Part shown: piece by piece, positions 18,056 through 25,915 of the stretch
Layout of the letters: every line of letters begins with the position of its first letter
Position numbering within the stretch: position 1 is the first letter of the stretch
NCBI RefSeq assembly: GCF_003992595.1
Contig: NZ_RZNA01000040.1
Coordinates: 124,001 to 188,000 of the forward strand
DNA: 64,000 nt
From: Flagellimonas oceanensis
Lineage (GTDB): Bacteria > Bacteroidota > Bacteroidia > Flavobacteriales > Flavobacteriaceae
Direction: 5' to 3'
Notes under the pieces: model-generated
The model's database searches: none
Told to the model about the DNA's origin: nothing
The model's input: the letters and a program-made list of their open reading frames with translations, nothing else
Made by a program: the position numbers and the translations under genes

Positions 18056-18505
18056 TTAATTATTAGTTGTTTTTGTATAGATTTTCTTGTCTGTTATCAG
18101 CTTGTTGATGGTTTCTATAATTCTAAAGAAACCCACCATATCATCTTGCGAAGTGTTTTCTTTGACCACTTCGTTGAAACGGAGTACCACTTCTTTGGAC
18201 TCTTCTCGTTTTTCTAGCCCCAAAGGAGTCAAATAAATTAGAACCCCACGTCCGTCCTTTGGGTTACGCTTTCTTTCTATATAACCTCTTTGCTCAATGT
18301 TTTTTAAGATTCTGGACAAACTCGTTGCTTCCATTCCCATTTTAGGGCCCAATGTGGTACTCGGTGTACCTCCTTTTGGGTCGATACTCAGTAAGGTAAA
18401 TCCAATGGCCATTGTAAGCCCGTAGTTTTTCGCTTCCTCGTTGTACATTTTGCTCACAGCCTGCCAGGTGGCCCTAAGGGCGTAATCAATGGTCAAATCT
18501 TTCAT
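18056..18505 (-). CDS. MarR family transcriptional regulator of the beta-oxidation operon
   Basis: A 149-aa protein with a winged-helix core: GPKMGMEATSLSRILKNIEQRGYIERKRNPKDGRG is the recognition helix and wing region of MarR proteins (DxR-type wing). It heads the transcription unit marR-fadN-thiolase-acyl-CoA dehydrogenase and has a 28-bp perfect palindrome over its own promoter. The straightforward reading is an autorepressor that releases DNA on binding an acyl-CoA or similar ligand. That ligand is inference; many Gram-negative beta-oxidation operons use TetR-type FadR instead. Confidence 0.9.
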   Translation of the reverse strand: MKDLTIDYALRATWQAVSKMYNEEAKNYGLTMAIGFTLLSIDPKGGTPSTTLGPKMGMEATSLSRILKNIEQRGYIERKRNPKDGRGVLIYLTPLGLEKREESKEVVLRFNEVVKENTSQDDMVGFFRIIETINKLITDKKIYTKTTNN

Positions 18506-18524
18506 AGAACTGGTTTGGTGTTCT

Positions 18525-18554
18525 CAAATATATAAAAATATATTATGCATGCAT
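18525..18554 (-). promoter_or_regulatory. marR-fadN promoter (-7 TATATTTG)
   Basis: On the minus strand TATATTTG (18532-18525) matches the Bacteroidetes -7 consensus TAnnTTTG. The trinucleotide 19 bp upstream is ATG rather than TTG, so the -33 is imperfect. A leader of roughly 12-15 nt is expected. Confidence 0.6.
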
Positions 18555-18563
18555 AATATATTT
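18536..18563. promoter_or_regulatory. Perfect 28-bp palindrome, probable MarR operator
   Basis: The two 14-bp halves mirror each other without mismatch around the centre ATGCATGCAT (18545-18554), with AT-rich arms ending AAATATATT and AATATATTT. It covers the spacer and -33 region of the marR promoter, the usual position for an autorepressor operator. Confidence 0.8.
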
Positions 18564-18580
18564 AGATTTATTGATAGCAA

Positions 18581-18607
18581 AAAAAAGCCTGCAACTTGCA
18601 GGCTTTT
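18581..18607 (-). terminator. Rho-independent terminator of the acyl-CoA ligase gene
   Basis: Read on the minus strand: AAGCCTGCAA and TTGCAGGCTT arms with a minimal loop, then a run of eight T. It lies 21 bp after the stop of the ligase gene and separates it from the marR promoter. Confidence 0.88.
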
Positions 18608-18627
18608 CATTTTATGAGATGTTTTGA

Positions 18628-20397
18628 TCAATGTCCGTAAATATCATTGTACAAATTGAGATACATTTCTTTTACCGGCTTCCGTTTTAGTTTCATGGTA
18701 GGGGTCAGGTGGCCTTCTTCCACGCTCCAAATATCCGGAGTAAGCCTAAATTGTTTTACTTTTTCCCAATTTGCAAAGTCTTGGTTGGCCCAGTCCACTT
18801 CTTCTTGCATACGGGCTATCACTTTTTCGTTTTTTACCAATTCTTCATTGGAACCTAATTCAATGTTATGGCGCTTGGCCCATTCCTTAACAAATTCGAA
18901 GTTGGGCTGAATCAAAGCAGCAGGCATTTTTTCGCCTTCGCCCACGACCATGATTTGCTCAATGAATCTGGATTGCTTAAAACGGTTCTCTAATAATTGT
19001 GGTGCCACATATTTTCCGCCAGAGGTCTTGAACATTTCCTTTTTACGATCGGTAATACGCAAAAAGCCCTCGGCATCAATCTCTCCGATGTCCCCGGTAT
19101 GGAAATAAGCACCTGTCATTACATCGGCAGTTTTTTCTGGATCTTTATAGTAGCCCAGCATTACGTTGGGACCTTTGCAAAGAATTTCCCCATCTTCAGC
19201 GATTTTCACTTCGACCTTATCAATCATTTTGCCAACGGTGCCAATTTTCCAACCTTTGTTGCGTTGGTCATTCACGGCGATCACAGGAGAGGTTTCCGTA
19301 AGTCCATAACCTTCCATCACTGGCATATCGGCTGCGGCAAATACTCTTGCAAGTCTAGGTTGCAAGGCAGCACTTCCTGAGACCATTACGGCTAGATTAC
19401 CACCCAATCCTTCTTTCCATTTGCTGAAAATGAGTTTTCTGGCGAGTCCAAGTTTCTTTTCATACCACCAGCCGTTTGCTCCATAGGGTTCAAATTTAAG
19501 TCCTACCTCAACGGCCCAGAAGAACAATTTCTTTTTGATGCCGCTTAAAAGTGCTCCTTTGGCGATTATGGCATCGTAAACCTTTTCCAACAGACGCGGT
19601 ACCACGGTCATTACGTTGGGCTTTACCTCTTTTACATTGTCACTGATTTTGTCCAGACCTTCCGCAAAGTGGATTTCAACACCGCAGTACTGATATAAGT
19701 ACAATATCATACGCTCAAAAATATGGCATACGGGCAAGAAGCTGAGTGCTACCCCGCCGGTTTCAAAAGGCACCCTAGTTTGACTGGACACCACATTGGA
19801 TACTATATTGTTATGTGATAGCATTACCCCTTTTGGCCTTCCTGTTGTACCGGAAGTATAGATCAAGGTGGCCAAATCATCAGGTGTAACGCCGTCCTTT
19901 AATTTTTCAACTTCATCTTGGTTGGATATGTCTGCACCCTTCTCCAGAACTTCACTCCAGTTTTTGCAATCCTTGAGTTGATCAAACGAATAAACATCTT
20001 TTAGATTTTTGATCTTGGATTGAATGGACTTTACCTTTTCAAGAACTTCCTCGCAGGATACAAAGCAAAGCTTGGCTTCAGAGTGATTCAAAATGTATTC
20101 GTAATCCTCTTCCGAAATAGTGGGATAAATAGGTACATTCTGCGCTCCGATTTGAAGAATCCCGATATCAACAATATTCCATTCGGTACGGTTTGTACTG
20201 GAAATCACCGCAATTTTATCATTGGGCTTGAATCCCATCCGTAACAAGGCCCTACTTACAGCATTGGCCTTATCAATATATTCTTTTGTGGATGTTGCCA
20301 TCCATGTACCGTCACTTTTAGTGACCAGTGATTTTTCTAAGGGGTATTTTTCAAGTTGATAGTATGGGAAATCAAATAATCGGGTAACAGTTTGCAT
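18628..20397 (-). CDS. fadD: Long-chain fatty-acid-CoA ligase (AMP-forming)
   Basis: An ANL-superfamily adenylate-forming enzyme of about 589 aa. The P-loop-like motif is LIYTSGTTGRPKGVMLSH, the A5 motif GYGLTETSPV, the A7/A8 region YFHTGDIGEIDAEGFLRITDRKKE. The start ATG 20397 (MQTVTRLFDF) is preferred over an in-frame Met nine codons upstream because it aligns with the usual N-terminus. It activates fatty acids with ATP and CoA and so feeds the adjacent beta-oxidation operon, but it is transcribed separately, with its own terminator. The long-form ligase family also includes proteins of unknown acyl preference. Confidence 0.92.
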   Translation of the reverse strand: MQTVTRLFDFPYYQLEKYPLEKSLVTKSDGTWMATSTKEYIDKANAVSRALLRMGFKPNDKIAVISSTNRTEWNIVDIGILQIGAQNVPIYPTISEEDYEYILNHSEAKLCFVSCEEVLEKVKSIQSKIKNLKDVYSFDQLKDCKNWSEVLEKGADISNQDEVEKLKDGVTPDDLATLIYTSGTTGRPKGVMLSHNNIVSNVVSSQTRVPFETGGVALSFLPVCHIFERMILYLYQYCGVEIHFAEGLDKISDNVKEVKPNVMTVVPRLLEKVYDAIIAKGALLSGIKKKLFFWAVEVGLKFEPYGANGWWYEKKLGLARKLIFSKWKEGLGGNLAVMVSGSAALQPRLARVFAAADMPVMEGYGLTETSPVIAVNDQRNKGWKIGTVGKMIDKVEVKIAEDGEILCKGPNVMLGYYKDPEKTADVMTGAYFHTGDIGEIDAEGFLRITDRKKEMFKTSGGKYVAPQLLENRFKQSRFIEQIMVVGEGEKMPAALIQPNFEFVKEWAKRHNIELGSNEELVKNEKVIARMQEEVDWANQDFANWEKVKQFRLTPDIWSVEEGHLTPTMKLKRKPVKEMYLNLYNDIYGH

Positions 20398-20524
20398 AGT
20401 AAGTTTTATGTAAAGCGATTGCAAATTAGCAAATCAGACCATAACTATGAAACAGATTTAACAATTACCTAAGGTAAATTTTGAAAAATCCCCAATTTTT
20501 GACTCCGAACAGCGGTGTTTACTA

Positions 20525-23500
20525 CTAATCTTCCAAGTTTTCAAGCCATTCCCTAGCATTCACAAAGGCTTGCAACCATGGGGTAACTGAATCATTTCTA
20601 TCCTTTGGATAGTGTGTCCAGTTCCATGGAAAAGTGGAGCGTTCAATGTGGGGCATGGTCACCAAATGTCTACCCGTTTTATCGCAAAGCATAGCCGTGT
20701 TGTAATCACTTCCGTTTGGATTGGCCGGATAGCCCTCGTAACCATACTTTGCGACAATATTATATTGGTTCTCGGTATGAGGGAGGCTGAATTTACCCTC
20801 ACCGTGACTTATCCAAACACCCAACGTGGTTCCTGCCATATTGGATAGCATCACTGAGTTGTTTTCTTGGATTTTAACGGAGGTAAAACCACTTTCGTGC
20901 TTATGCGATTCGTTATAGGTCATTCTGCCGTGAGTGCCGTGTTCCGGGTTGATCAAATCCAACTCCATGAACAATTGACATCCGTTGCAAATCCCTACGG
21001 ACAAGGTATCGGGTCTGGCAAAGAAATCTTTTAAAGCCTTGTTTGCCTTTTCGTTGTACTTGAAAGCACCTGCCCAACCTTTGGCGCTGCCCAACACATC
21101 GGAGTTGGAGAATCCACCTACAGCACCAATAAACTGAATATCCTCCAGCGTTTCCCTACCTGTAATCAGGTCGGTCATGTGCACATCTTTTACATCAAAA
21201 CCGGCCAAATACATGGCATTGGCCATTTCGCGCTCAGAGTTACTTCCTTTTTCTCGCAGAATGGCTGCTTTGGGTCGATTGTTGTCTCTCGACTGCGCTC
21301 GAGATGACAGTTTACCATCAAAGTTTTCTGGGAAAATATAGTTTAATGCCTGTTCCTTATAATTGTCGTAGCGGTCCTTGGCCAAACCGTTGGCAGTTTG
21401 TTTGTTGTCCAGTAGATAGGATGTTTTGAACCAAGTATCTCGCAAGGAGGCAATGTTCAATCCTATTTCAACACCATTATTTTTGATTTTCAAAGTGCTT
21501 TCTGAGGTTGGCGTACCGATTTTGGCAAATTCCACACCCGCTGCTTTCAATGCACCTTCCACAGTAACATCCTTGGCTTGGAACACCACTCCAATGTTTT
21601 CGGAGAACAATAGTTTGATGATGTCCTGCTCGCCCAAGCTGGATAAATCCAAGTTGGCTCCTAAATCGTTATCTGCAAAACAAAGTTCCAATAAGGTGGT
21701 AATCAAACCACCTGAAGCCACATCATGACCTGCCAGTATGTTACCTTCTTTAATGAGCTTTTGTAATGTGTTGAAAGCAGTTTTGAAGTTTTCAGCATCC
21801 AAAACAGATGGAGCTTCATCACCAATACCATTTAAAATCTGTGCAAAGGAGGATCCACCTAGTTTGTGGCTATCCTTGGATAGATTGATGTAGTAAATAT
21901 CACCGCCATCTTTCTGCAAAACAGGCTCAACTACTTGGTTGATGTTGTTGCAATTCGCAGCCGCGGAGATAATTACAGTCCCTGGGGACAATACTTCTCC
22001 GTCCTTATATTTTTGTTTCATGGAAAGTGAATCCTTTCCTGTGGGTACGTTGATTCCCAAATTGATGGCAAATTCCGACAAAGACTCTACTGCCGAGTAC
22101 AAACGAGCATCTTCTCCTTCATTTCGGCAAGGCCACATCCAGTTAGCGGATAGTGATACTGATTTAAGGCCATCTTTCAATGGAGCCCAAACAATATTGG
22201 TCAACGATTCCGCTACACTGTTTCTACTTCCTGCAATAGGGTCTATCAATGCTGAAATAGGGGAGTGGCCAATACTGGTGGCAATACCTTCTTTCCCCTT
22301 AAAATCGATTGCCATGACACCGCAGTTGTTCAAAGGCAATTGCAATGGTCCGGCACATTGTTGCTTAGCCACACGTCCGCCTACGCAGCGGTCCACTTTA
22401 TTGGTTAACCAGTCTTTACAAGCCACCGCTTCCAACTGTAGTACCTGCTCCAAATAGTCGTGGAAATATTCCAAGGAATAAGCAAGGGCTGGATACTTCT
22501 GTTGGGCAGTCTTGTCCTCCATAATGGTTTTGGGAGAGCTTCCGAACATGTCGGAAAGTTCCAAGTTCATTGGTGTTTCACCTGTTTCGCCAGAAGTGAA
22601 TTTAAAAGTATGGTCGCCCGTAACTTTACCCACGTTGTACATAGGGGAACGTTCACGAGCTGAAACTCGGTCCAAAAGGTCCAAATCTTTTTCACCGATA
22701 ACCAATCCCATACGTTCTTGGGATTCGTTGCCTATCAATTCCTTTTTGGAAAGGGTAGGGTCTCCAACGGGCAATTTATCCGTATCTATGGTTCCACCTG
22801 TTTCCTCCACCAATTCCGATAAACAGTTGAGGTGTCCACCAGCTCCATGATCGTGAATGGAAACTATAGGGTTGTCATGACTTTCAAATAGCCCGCGAAC
22901 TGCGTTCGAAGCCCGTTTTTGCATCTCAGGGTTGGAACGTTGTACCGCATTCAACTCAATAGCGGAGCTGAATTCTCCAGTATCTGCACTGGATACGGCA
23001 GCTCCGCCCATCCCGATGCGATAATTATCACCGCCTAGAACGACTATTCTGTCTCCTTTACTAGGTGTATCTTTTAAGGCTTGGTCGGTTTTGCCATATC
23101 CGATACCACCAGCCATCATAATGACTTTGTCAAAGCCCAATTTTCGAGCTTCTTCCTGATGTTCAAAAGTCAGGACGGAACCAGCAATCAACGGTTGACC
23201 AAATTTATTTCCAAAGTCGGATGCCCCGTTGGATGCTTTGATCAAAATATCCATGGGGGTCTGGTACAACCAATCCCTTTCTTTCATTCCTTTCTCCCAA
23301 GGACGATTTTCCTCCAATCGGGAGTAGGAGGTCATGTAAACTGCGGTTCCTGCCAAAGGCAAGGATCCTTTTCCTCCAGCCAAACGGTCACGGATCTCAC
23401 CTCCAGAACCGGTGGCGGCACCGTTGAAGGGCTCCACTGTAGTTGGGAAGTTATGGGTTTCCGCTTTTAGGGAAAGCACGGAATCGAACTCTTTTTCTTC

Positions 23501-24199
23501 ATAAAAGTCTGGTTTGTCCGCACTTTTGGGCGCAAACTGAACGGCTTTAGGCCCTTTGATGAAGGCGACATTATCCTTATATGCCGAAACAATATCATTA
23601 GGGTTTGCTTCGGATGTTTTCTTGATCAGTTTGAATAGGGAAGAGGGTTTTTCTTCGCCATCAATCACAAAAGTTCCGTTGAAAATTTTGTGTCTACAGT
23701 GTTCGGAATTTACTTGACTGAAACCAAACACCTCGGAATCCGTCAACTTACGATTCAATTTTTTGGCCAGTCCCTCCAAATATGCTACCTCTTCATCGCT
23801 CAGCGCCAAACCTTCTTTCTCGTTATAGGTAGCAATGTCATCAATCTCCTGTATGGCCTCTGGAACAATATCAATAGTAAATATATTCTGTCCCAAGGAA
23901 GAATATTTTTGGGAAAGCATGGGGTCGAAATCAGTGTAATCCTCTGAAACGGCATGGAATTCCTCAATACGGATAATACCCGTGACACCCATATTTTGGG
24001 TAATCTCTGTGGCGTTGGTACTCCAAGGCGTTACCATAGCAGCACGTGGGCCAACAAAAAAGGCGTCGAGTGACGCCGCTTCAATCTTAGGCTGGTTGCC
24101 AAACAACCATGTCAGTTTATTAGTGTCTTCCTGAGCGATTTCCTGAGTGGTTTGGACGGCAAAAACCTTGGTCGCCTTGTCCCCAAAAAAATGGATCAT
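20525..24199 (-). CDS. purL: Phosphoribosylformylglycinamidine synthase, single-chain PurL
   Basis: A 1224-aa large-type FGAR amidotransferase (FGAR + Gln + ATP to FGAM, step 4 of purine synthesis). Order: PurS-like N-terminus, linker, two AIRS-type halves (SLKAETHNFPTTVEPFNGAATG; HDVASGGLITTLLEL), then a class I glutamine amidotransferase (about 975-1224) with the nucleophile Cys in GICNGCQ and the His of WISHGEGKF. Residues 964-973 (LSSRAQSRDN) do not belong to the family: they are the translation of a repeat element inserted in frame in the linker before the amidotransferase domain. The frame is open throughout, so the gene is probably functional. Confidence 0.97.
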   Translation of the reverse strand: MIHFFGDKATKVFAVQTTQEIAQEDTNKLTWLFGNQPKIEAASLDAFFVGPRAAMVTPWSTNATEITQNMGVTGIIRIEEFHAVSEDYTDFDPMLSQKYSSLGQNIFTIDIVPEAIQEIDDIATYNEKEGLALSDEEVAYLEGLAKKLNRKLTDSEVFGFSQVNSEHCRHKIFNGTFVIDGEEKPSSLFKLIKKTSEANPNDIVSAYKDNVAFIKGPKAVQFAPKSADKPDFYEEKEFDSVLSLKAETHNFPTTVEPFNGAATGSGGEIRDRLAGGKGSLPLAGTAVYMTSYSRLEENRPWEKGMKERDWLYQTPMDILIKASNGASDFGNKFGQPLIAGSVLTFEHQEEARKLGFDKVIMMAGGIGYGKTDQALKDTPSKGDRIVVLGGDNYRIGMGGAAVSSADTGEFSSAIELNAVQRSNPEMQKRASNAVRGLFESHDNPIVSIHDHGAGGHLNCLSELVEETGGTIDTDKLPVGDPTLSKKELIGNESQERMGLVIGEKDLDLLDRVSARERSPMYNVGKVTGDHTFKFTSGETGETPMNLELSDMFGSSPKTIMEDKTAQQKYPALAYSLEYFHDYLEQVLQLEAVACKDWLTNKVDRCVGGRVAKQQCAGPLQLPLNNCGVMAIDFKGKEGIATSIGHSPISALIDPIAGSRNSVAESLTNIVWAPLKDGLKSVSLSANWMWPCRNEGEDARLYSAVESLSEFAINLGINVPTGKDSLSMKQKYKDGEVLSPGTVIISAAANCNNINQVVEPVLQKDGGDIYYINLSKDSHKLGGSSFAQILNGIGDEAPSVLDAENFKTAFNTLQKLIKEGNILAGHDVASGGLITTLLELCFADNDLGANLDLSSLGEQDIIKLLFSENIGVVFQAKDVTVEGALKAAGVEFAKIGTPTSESTLKIKNNGVEIGLNIASLRDTWFKTSYLLDNKQTANGLAKDRYDNYKEQALNYIFPENFDGKLSSRAQSRDNNRPKAAILREKGSNSEREMANAMYLAGFDVKDVHMTDLITGRETLEDIQFIGAVGGFSNSDVLGSAKGWAGAFKYNEKANKALKDFFARPDTLSVGICNGCQLFMELDLINPEHGTHGRMTYNESHKHESGFTSVKIQENNSVMLSNMAGTTLGVWISHGEGKFSLPHTENQYNIVAKYGYEGYPANPNGSDYNTAMLCDKTGRHLVTMPHIERSTFPWNWTHYPKDRNDSVTPWLQAFVNAREWLENLED
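21281..21310 (-). repeat. GAGCGCAG-core repeat, copy 2, exonised inside purL
   Basis: On the minus strand CTGTCATCTCGAGCGCAG followed by TCGAGAGACAAC. The arms TCTCGA and TCGAGA flank the core GCGCAG. It is a near-perfect member of the family otherwise seen between genes, and it encodes residues 964-973 of PurL. Confidence 0.88.
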
Positions 24200-24231
24200 A
24201 CAATCTTTGCGTTGAACGGTTTAAGAAAGTG

Positions 24232-24239
24232 CAAAAATA
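24232..24239 (-). promoter_or_regulatory. purL promoter, -7 element TATTTTTG
   Basis: An exact TAnnTTTG match on the minus strand, 32 bp upstream of the purL ATG, followed by CAC as in other promoters of this window. No TTG lies at the usual -33 distance. Confidence 0.55.
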
Positions 24240-24280
24240 CGATTTTGCAGCGTAATTTATCTTACGGTAAAGGTGTTTTG

Positions 24281-24313
24281 TTAACGAATAGCTGTTGATA
24301 GTGTATTCGTCAA
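24281..24313. repeat. Inverted repeat between purL and the 52-aa ORF
   Basis: TTAACGAAT (24281-24289) and ATTCGTCAA (24305-24313) form 9-bp arms with one mismatch and a 15-bp spacer. Possible operator for either divergent gene; no known box is recognised. Confidence 0.35.
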
Positions 24314-24363
24314 TTGAAAAAGGGTATAAATCAATTCCGTATCTAAAGAAAAATTCTTTTCCC

Positions 24364-24371
24364 TAGGTTTG
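24364..24371 (+). promoter_or_regulatory. -7 element TAGGTTTG upstream of the 52-aa ORF
   Basis: An exact TAnnTTTG match 22 bp before the ATG at 24394, giving a short leader. No TTG at the -33 position. Confidence 0.4.
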
Positions 24372-24393
24372 ATTTTGAATTGAAGCTATATGT

Positions 24394-24552
24394 ATGAATC
24401 CCATCAAAAAATCCAGTCATAGGGACAAATGGATAAAAGCCATCTTGGTTGTCGTAATCTGCATTGTCATTGTCCTTTTGTTGGATGATGAGCAAGAGTG
24501 GCGTAATTTCCTGAGACACTTTTTGAAAAATGTGGTTAGGCTTATTTTTTAA
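24394..24552 (+). CDS. Small single-pass membrane protein, 52 aa, unknown function
   Basis: ATG 24394 to TAA 24552. A basic N-terminus (NPIKKSSHRDKWIK) is followed by one hydrophobic helix (AILVVVICIVIVLLL), an acidic DDEQE patch and an amphipathic, basic C-terminal helix (WRNFLRHFLKNVVRLIF). Charge distribution predicts the N-terminus inside. The gene is divergent from purL, followed by a repeat element and convergent with the rRNA methyltransferase gene. A -7 promoter element lies 22 bp upstream, which supports expression. No family recognised; a chance ORF is possible but the topology is protein-like. Confidence 0.55.
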   Translation: MNPIKKSSHRDKWIKAILVVVICIVIVLLLDDEQEWRNFLRHFLKNVVRLIF

Positions 24553-24608
24553 TAATTGGATTCTGTAATTTGTTTGACTCTAATTGCGTATATTTTTCAA
24601 ATATAAAT

Positions 24609-24634
24609 AGACATCTCGGCTGCGGTCGATGTGA
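24609..24634 (-). repeat. GAGCGCAG-core repeat family, degenerate copy 3
   Basis: On the minus strand TGTCACATCGACCGCAGCCG then AGATGTC. The arms ACATC and GAGATGT keep pairing although the sequence has diverged from the other copies. It lies just downstream of the methyltransferase stop codon. Confidence 0.55.
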
Positions 24635-24641
24635 CATGCCC

Positions 24642-25859
24642 TTATCCTTTCTTCTTCAACAAGGCCATATAAAATCCATCAAATCCTGTTTCCGAAGCAA
24701 AAACGTTTCGCTCCTTCACAAACTCAAAGTCCTTCCCATTTTCGGATTCCAGAAACTTTTTGACTTGTTCTGAATTTTCTTGAGGTAAAACGGAGCAGGT
24801 GGCATAGACCATCTGCCCTCCTTTTTTGACCATTTTACTGTAATTCTGAAGAATATCTTGTTGAACTCCCATGATTCGGTCAACGAATTCGGGTTCCAAT
24901 TTCCATTTGGAGTCAGGGTTTCTTTTGATGACCCCCAAACCTGAGCAGGGAGCATCAAGCAATACACGGTCGGCACTATTGTGCAATTTTTTGATCACTT
25001 TGGTGGAATCGATCACTCTGGTTTCCACATTGTGCACACCATTGCGTCTGGCTCTTTTCTTGAGTTTTTTCAATTTACTTTCATAAATGTCCAAAGCAAT
25101 CAATTGCCCTTTGTTCTGCATTTTCGAAGCCAAATGAAGTGTTTTCCCACCCGCACCCGCACATGCATCCACCACACGTTGTCCGGGTTCCACTTCCAAA
25201 AATGGTGCGACCAATTGCGAAGAGGCGTCCTGTACCTCGAACAAGCCATCTTTAAAGGCTTGGCTAACAAATACATTTTGACGCTCCACAAGTTTTAGTG
25301 CATCGGGATATCCTTCAATAAATTCGGTGGCAATGTCTTCCTTGGCCAAAAATGATTTTAATTGTGGTTTGGGGACTTTTAGCGTATTGGTCCGTAGAAT
25401 CACATCGGCTTGCTGGTTTTGGGCGGCAATCTCTTTGGTCCAAAGTTCATTGCCCAACGATTTTTCGCCCAGTTCATCCATCCAATCGGGAATGGACTCC
25501 CTGAATTTTCTGATTTTGGACAATTCATCAAACCTACCTTTTATGCGACGTTCCGGTGTGCCTTCCAACTGTTTCCAATCAGGGATTCGGATGCCTCGCA
25601 ATACGCACCATACGCCGAACAATCTAAACAAATGGGGTTTGCTGTAAGGCTCGTGCACTTCGGCTATTTCAGAATACAGGCGTTTCCATCGAACGATATC
25701 GTAGGTGGTCTCGGCGATAAAGCCGCGGTCACGCGAGCCCCAACGTTTATCGTATCGCAGTACTTTTTCAATCACTTTATCAGCATACTCCCCTTCGTTA
25801 AAAATTAGGTGAAGGGCATCAATTACGGCAAATACCAAGTTTCTGTGTAAACGCATCAT
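24642..25859 (-). CDS. RsmB-type 16S rRNA (cytosine-C5) methyltransferase
   Basis: A 405-aa SAM-dependent RNA m5C methyltransferase of the NOL1/NOP2/sun family. The SAM-binding motif VDACAGAGGKTLHLAS, motif IV DAPCSGLGVIKRNPDSKW with one catalytic Cys and motif VI ATCSVLPQEN with the other are all present. The N-terminal 150 residues are a NusB-like/RsmB N-domain (VFAVIDALHLIFNEGEYADKV). The likely target is 16S rRNA C967, as for E. coli RsmB; target choice among paralogues is not certain. Divergent from the YCF48-like gene with interlocked promoters. Confidence 0.87.
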   Translation of the reverse strand: MMRLHRNLVFAVIDALHLIFNEGEYADKVIEKVLRYDKRWGSRDRGFIAETTYDIVRWKRLYSEIAEVHEPYSKPHLFRLFGVWCVLRGIRIPDWKQLEGTPERRIKGRFDELSKIRKFRESIPDWMDELGEKSLGNELWTKEIAAQNQQADVILRTNTLKVPKPQLKSFLAKEDIATEFIEGYPDALKLVERQNVFVSQAFKDGLFEVQDASSQLVAPFLEVEPGQRVVDACAGAGGKTLHLASKMQNKGQLIALDIYESKLKKLKKRARRNGVHNVETRVIDSTKVIKKLHNSADRVLLDAPCSGLGVIKRNPDSKWKLEPEFVDRIMGVQQDILQNYSKMVKKGGQMVYATCSVLPQENSEQVKKFLESENGKDFEFVKERNVFASETGFDGFYMALLKKKG

Positions 25860-25870
25860 ATAAAATAAGG

Positions 25871-25900
25871 TTGCAAAGGTATGATTTCTGCATACTTTTG
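25871..25900 (+). promoter_or_regulatory. Promoter of the YCF48-like gene: TTG-N19-TACTTTTG
   Basis: TTG 25871-25873 and TACTTTTG 25893-25900 with a 19-bp spacer, a full match to the Bacteroidetes housekeeping promoter. Start codon 16 bp downstream at 25916. Confidence 0.72.
25874..25881 (-). promoter_or_regulatory. Promoter -7 element TACCTTTG of the rRNA methyltransferase gene
   Basis: An exact minus-strand TAnnTTTG match 14 bp before the methyltransferase ATG. It lies directly against the -33 TTG of the opposite promoter, so the two polymerase sites overlap. Confidence 0.55.
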
Positions 25901-25915
25901 AGGAAAATAAATATC

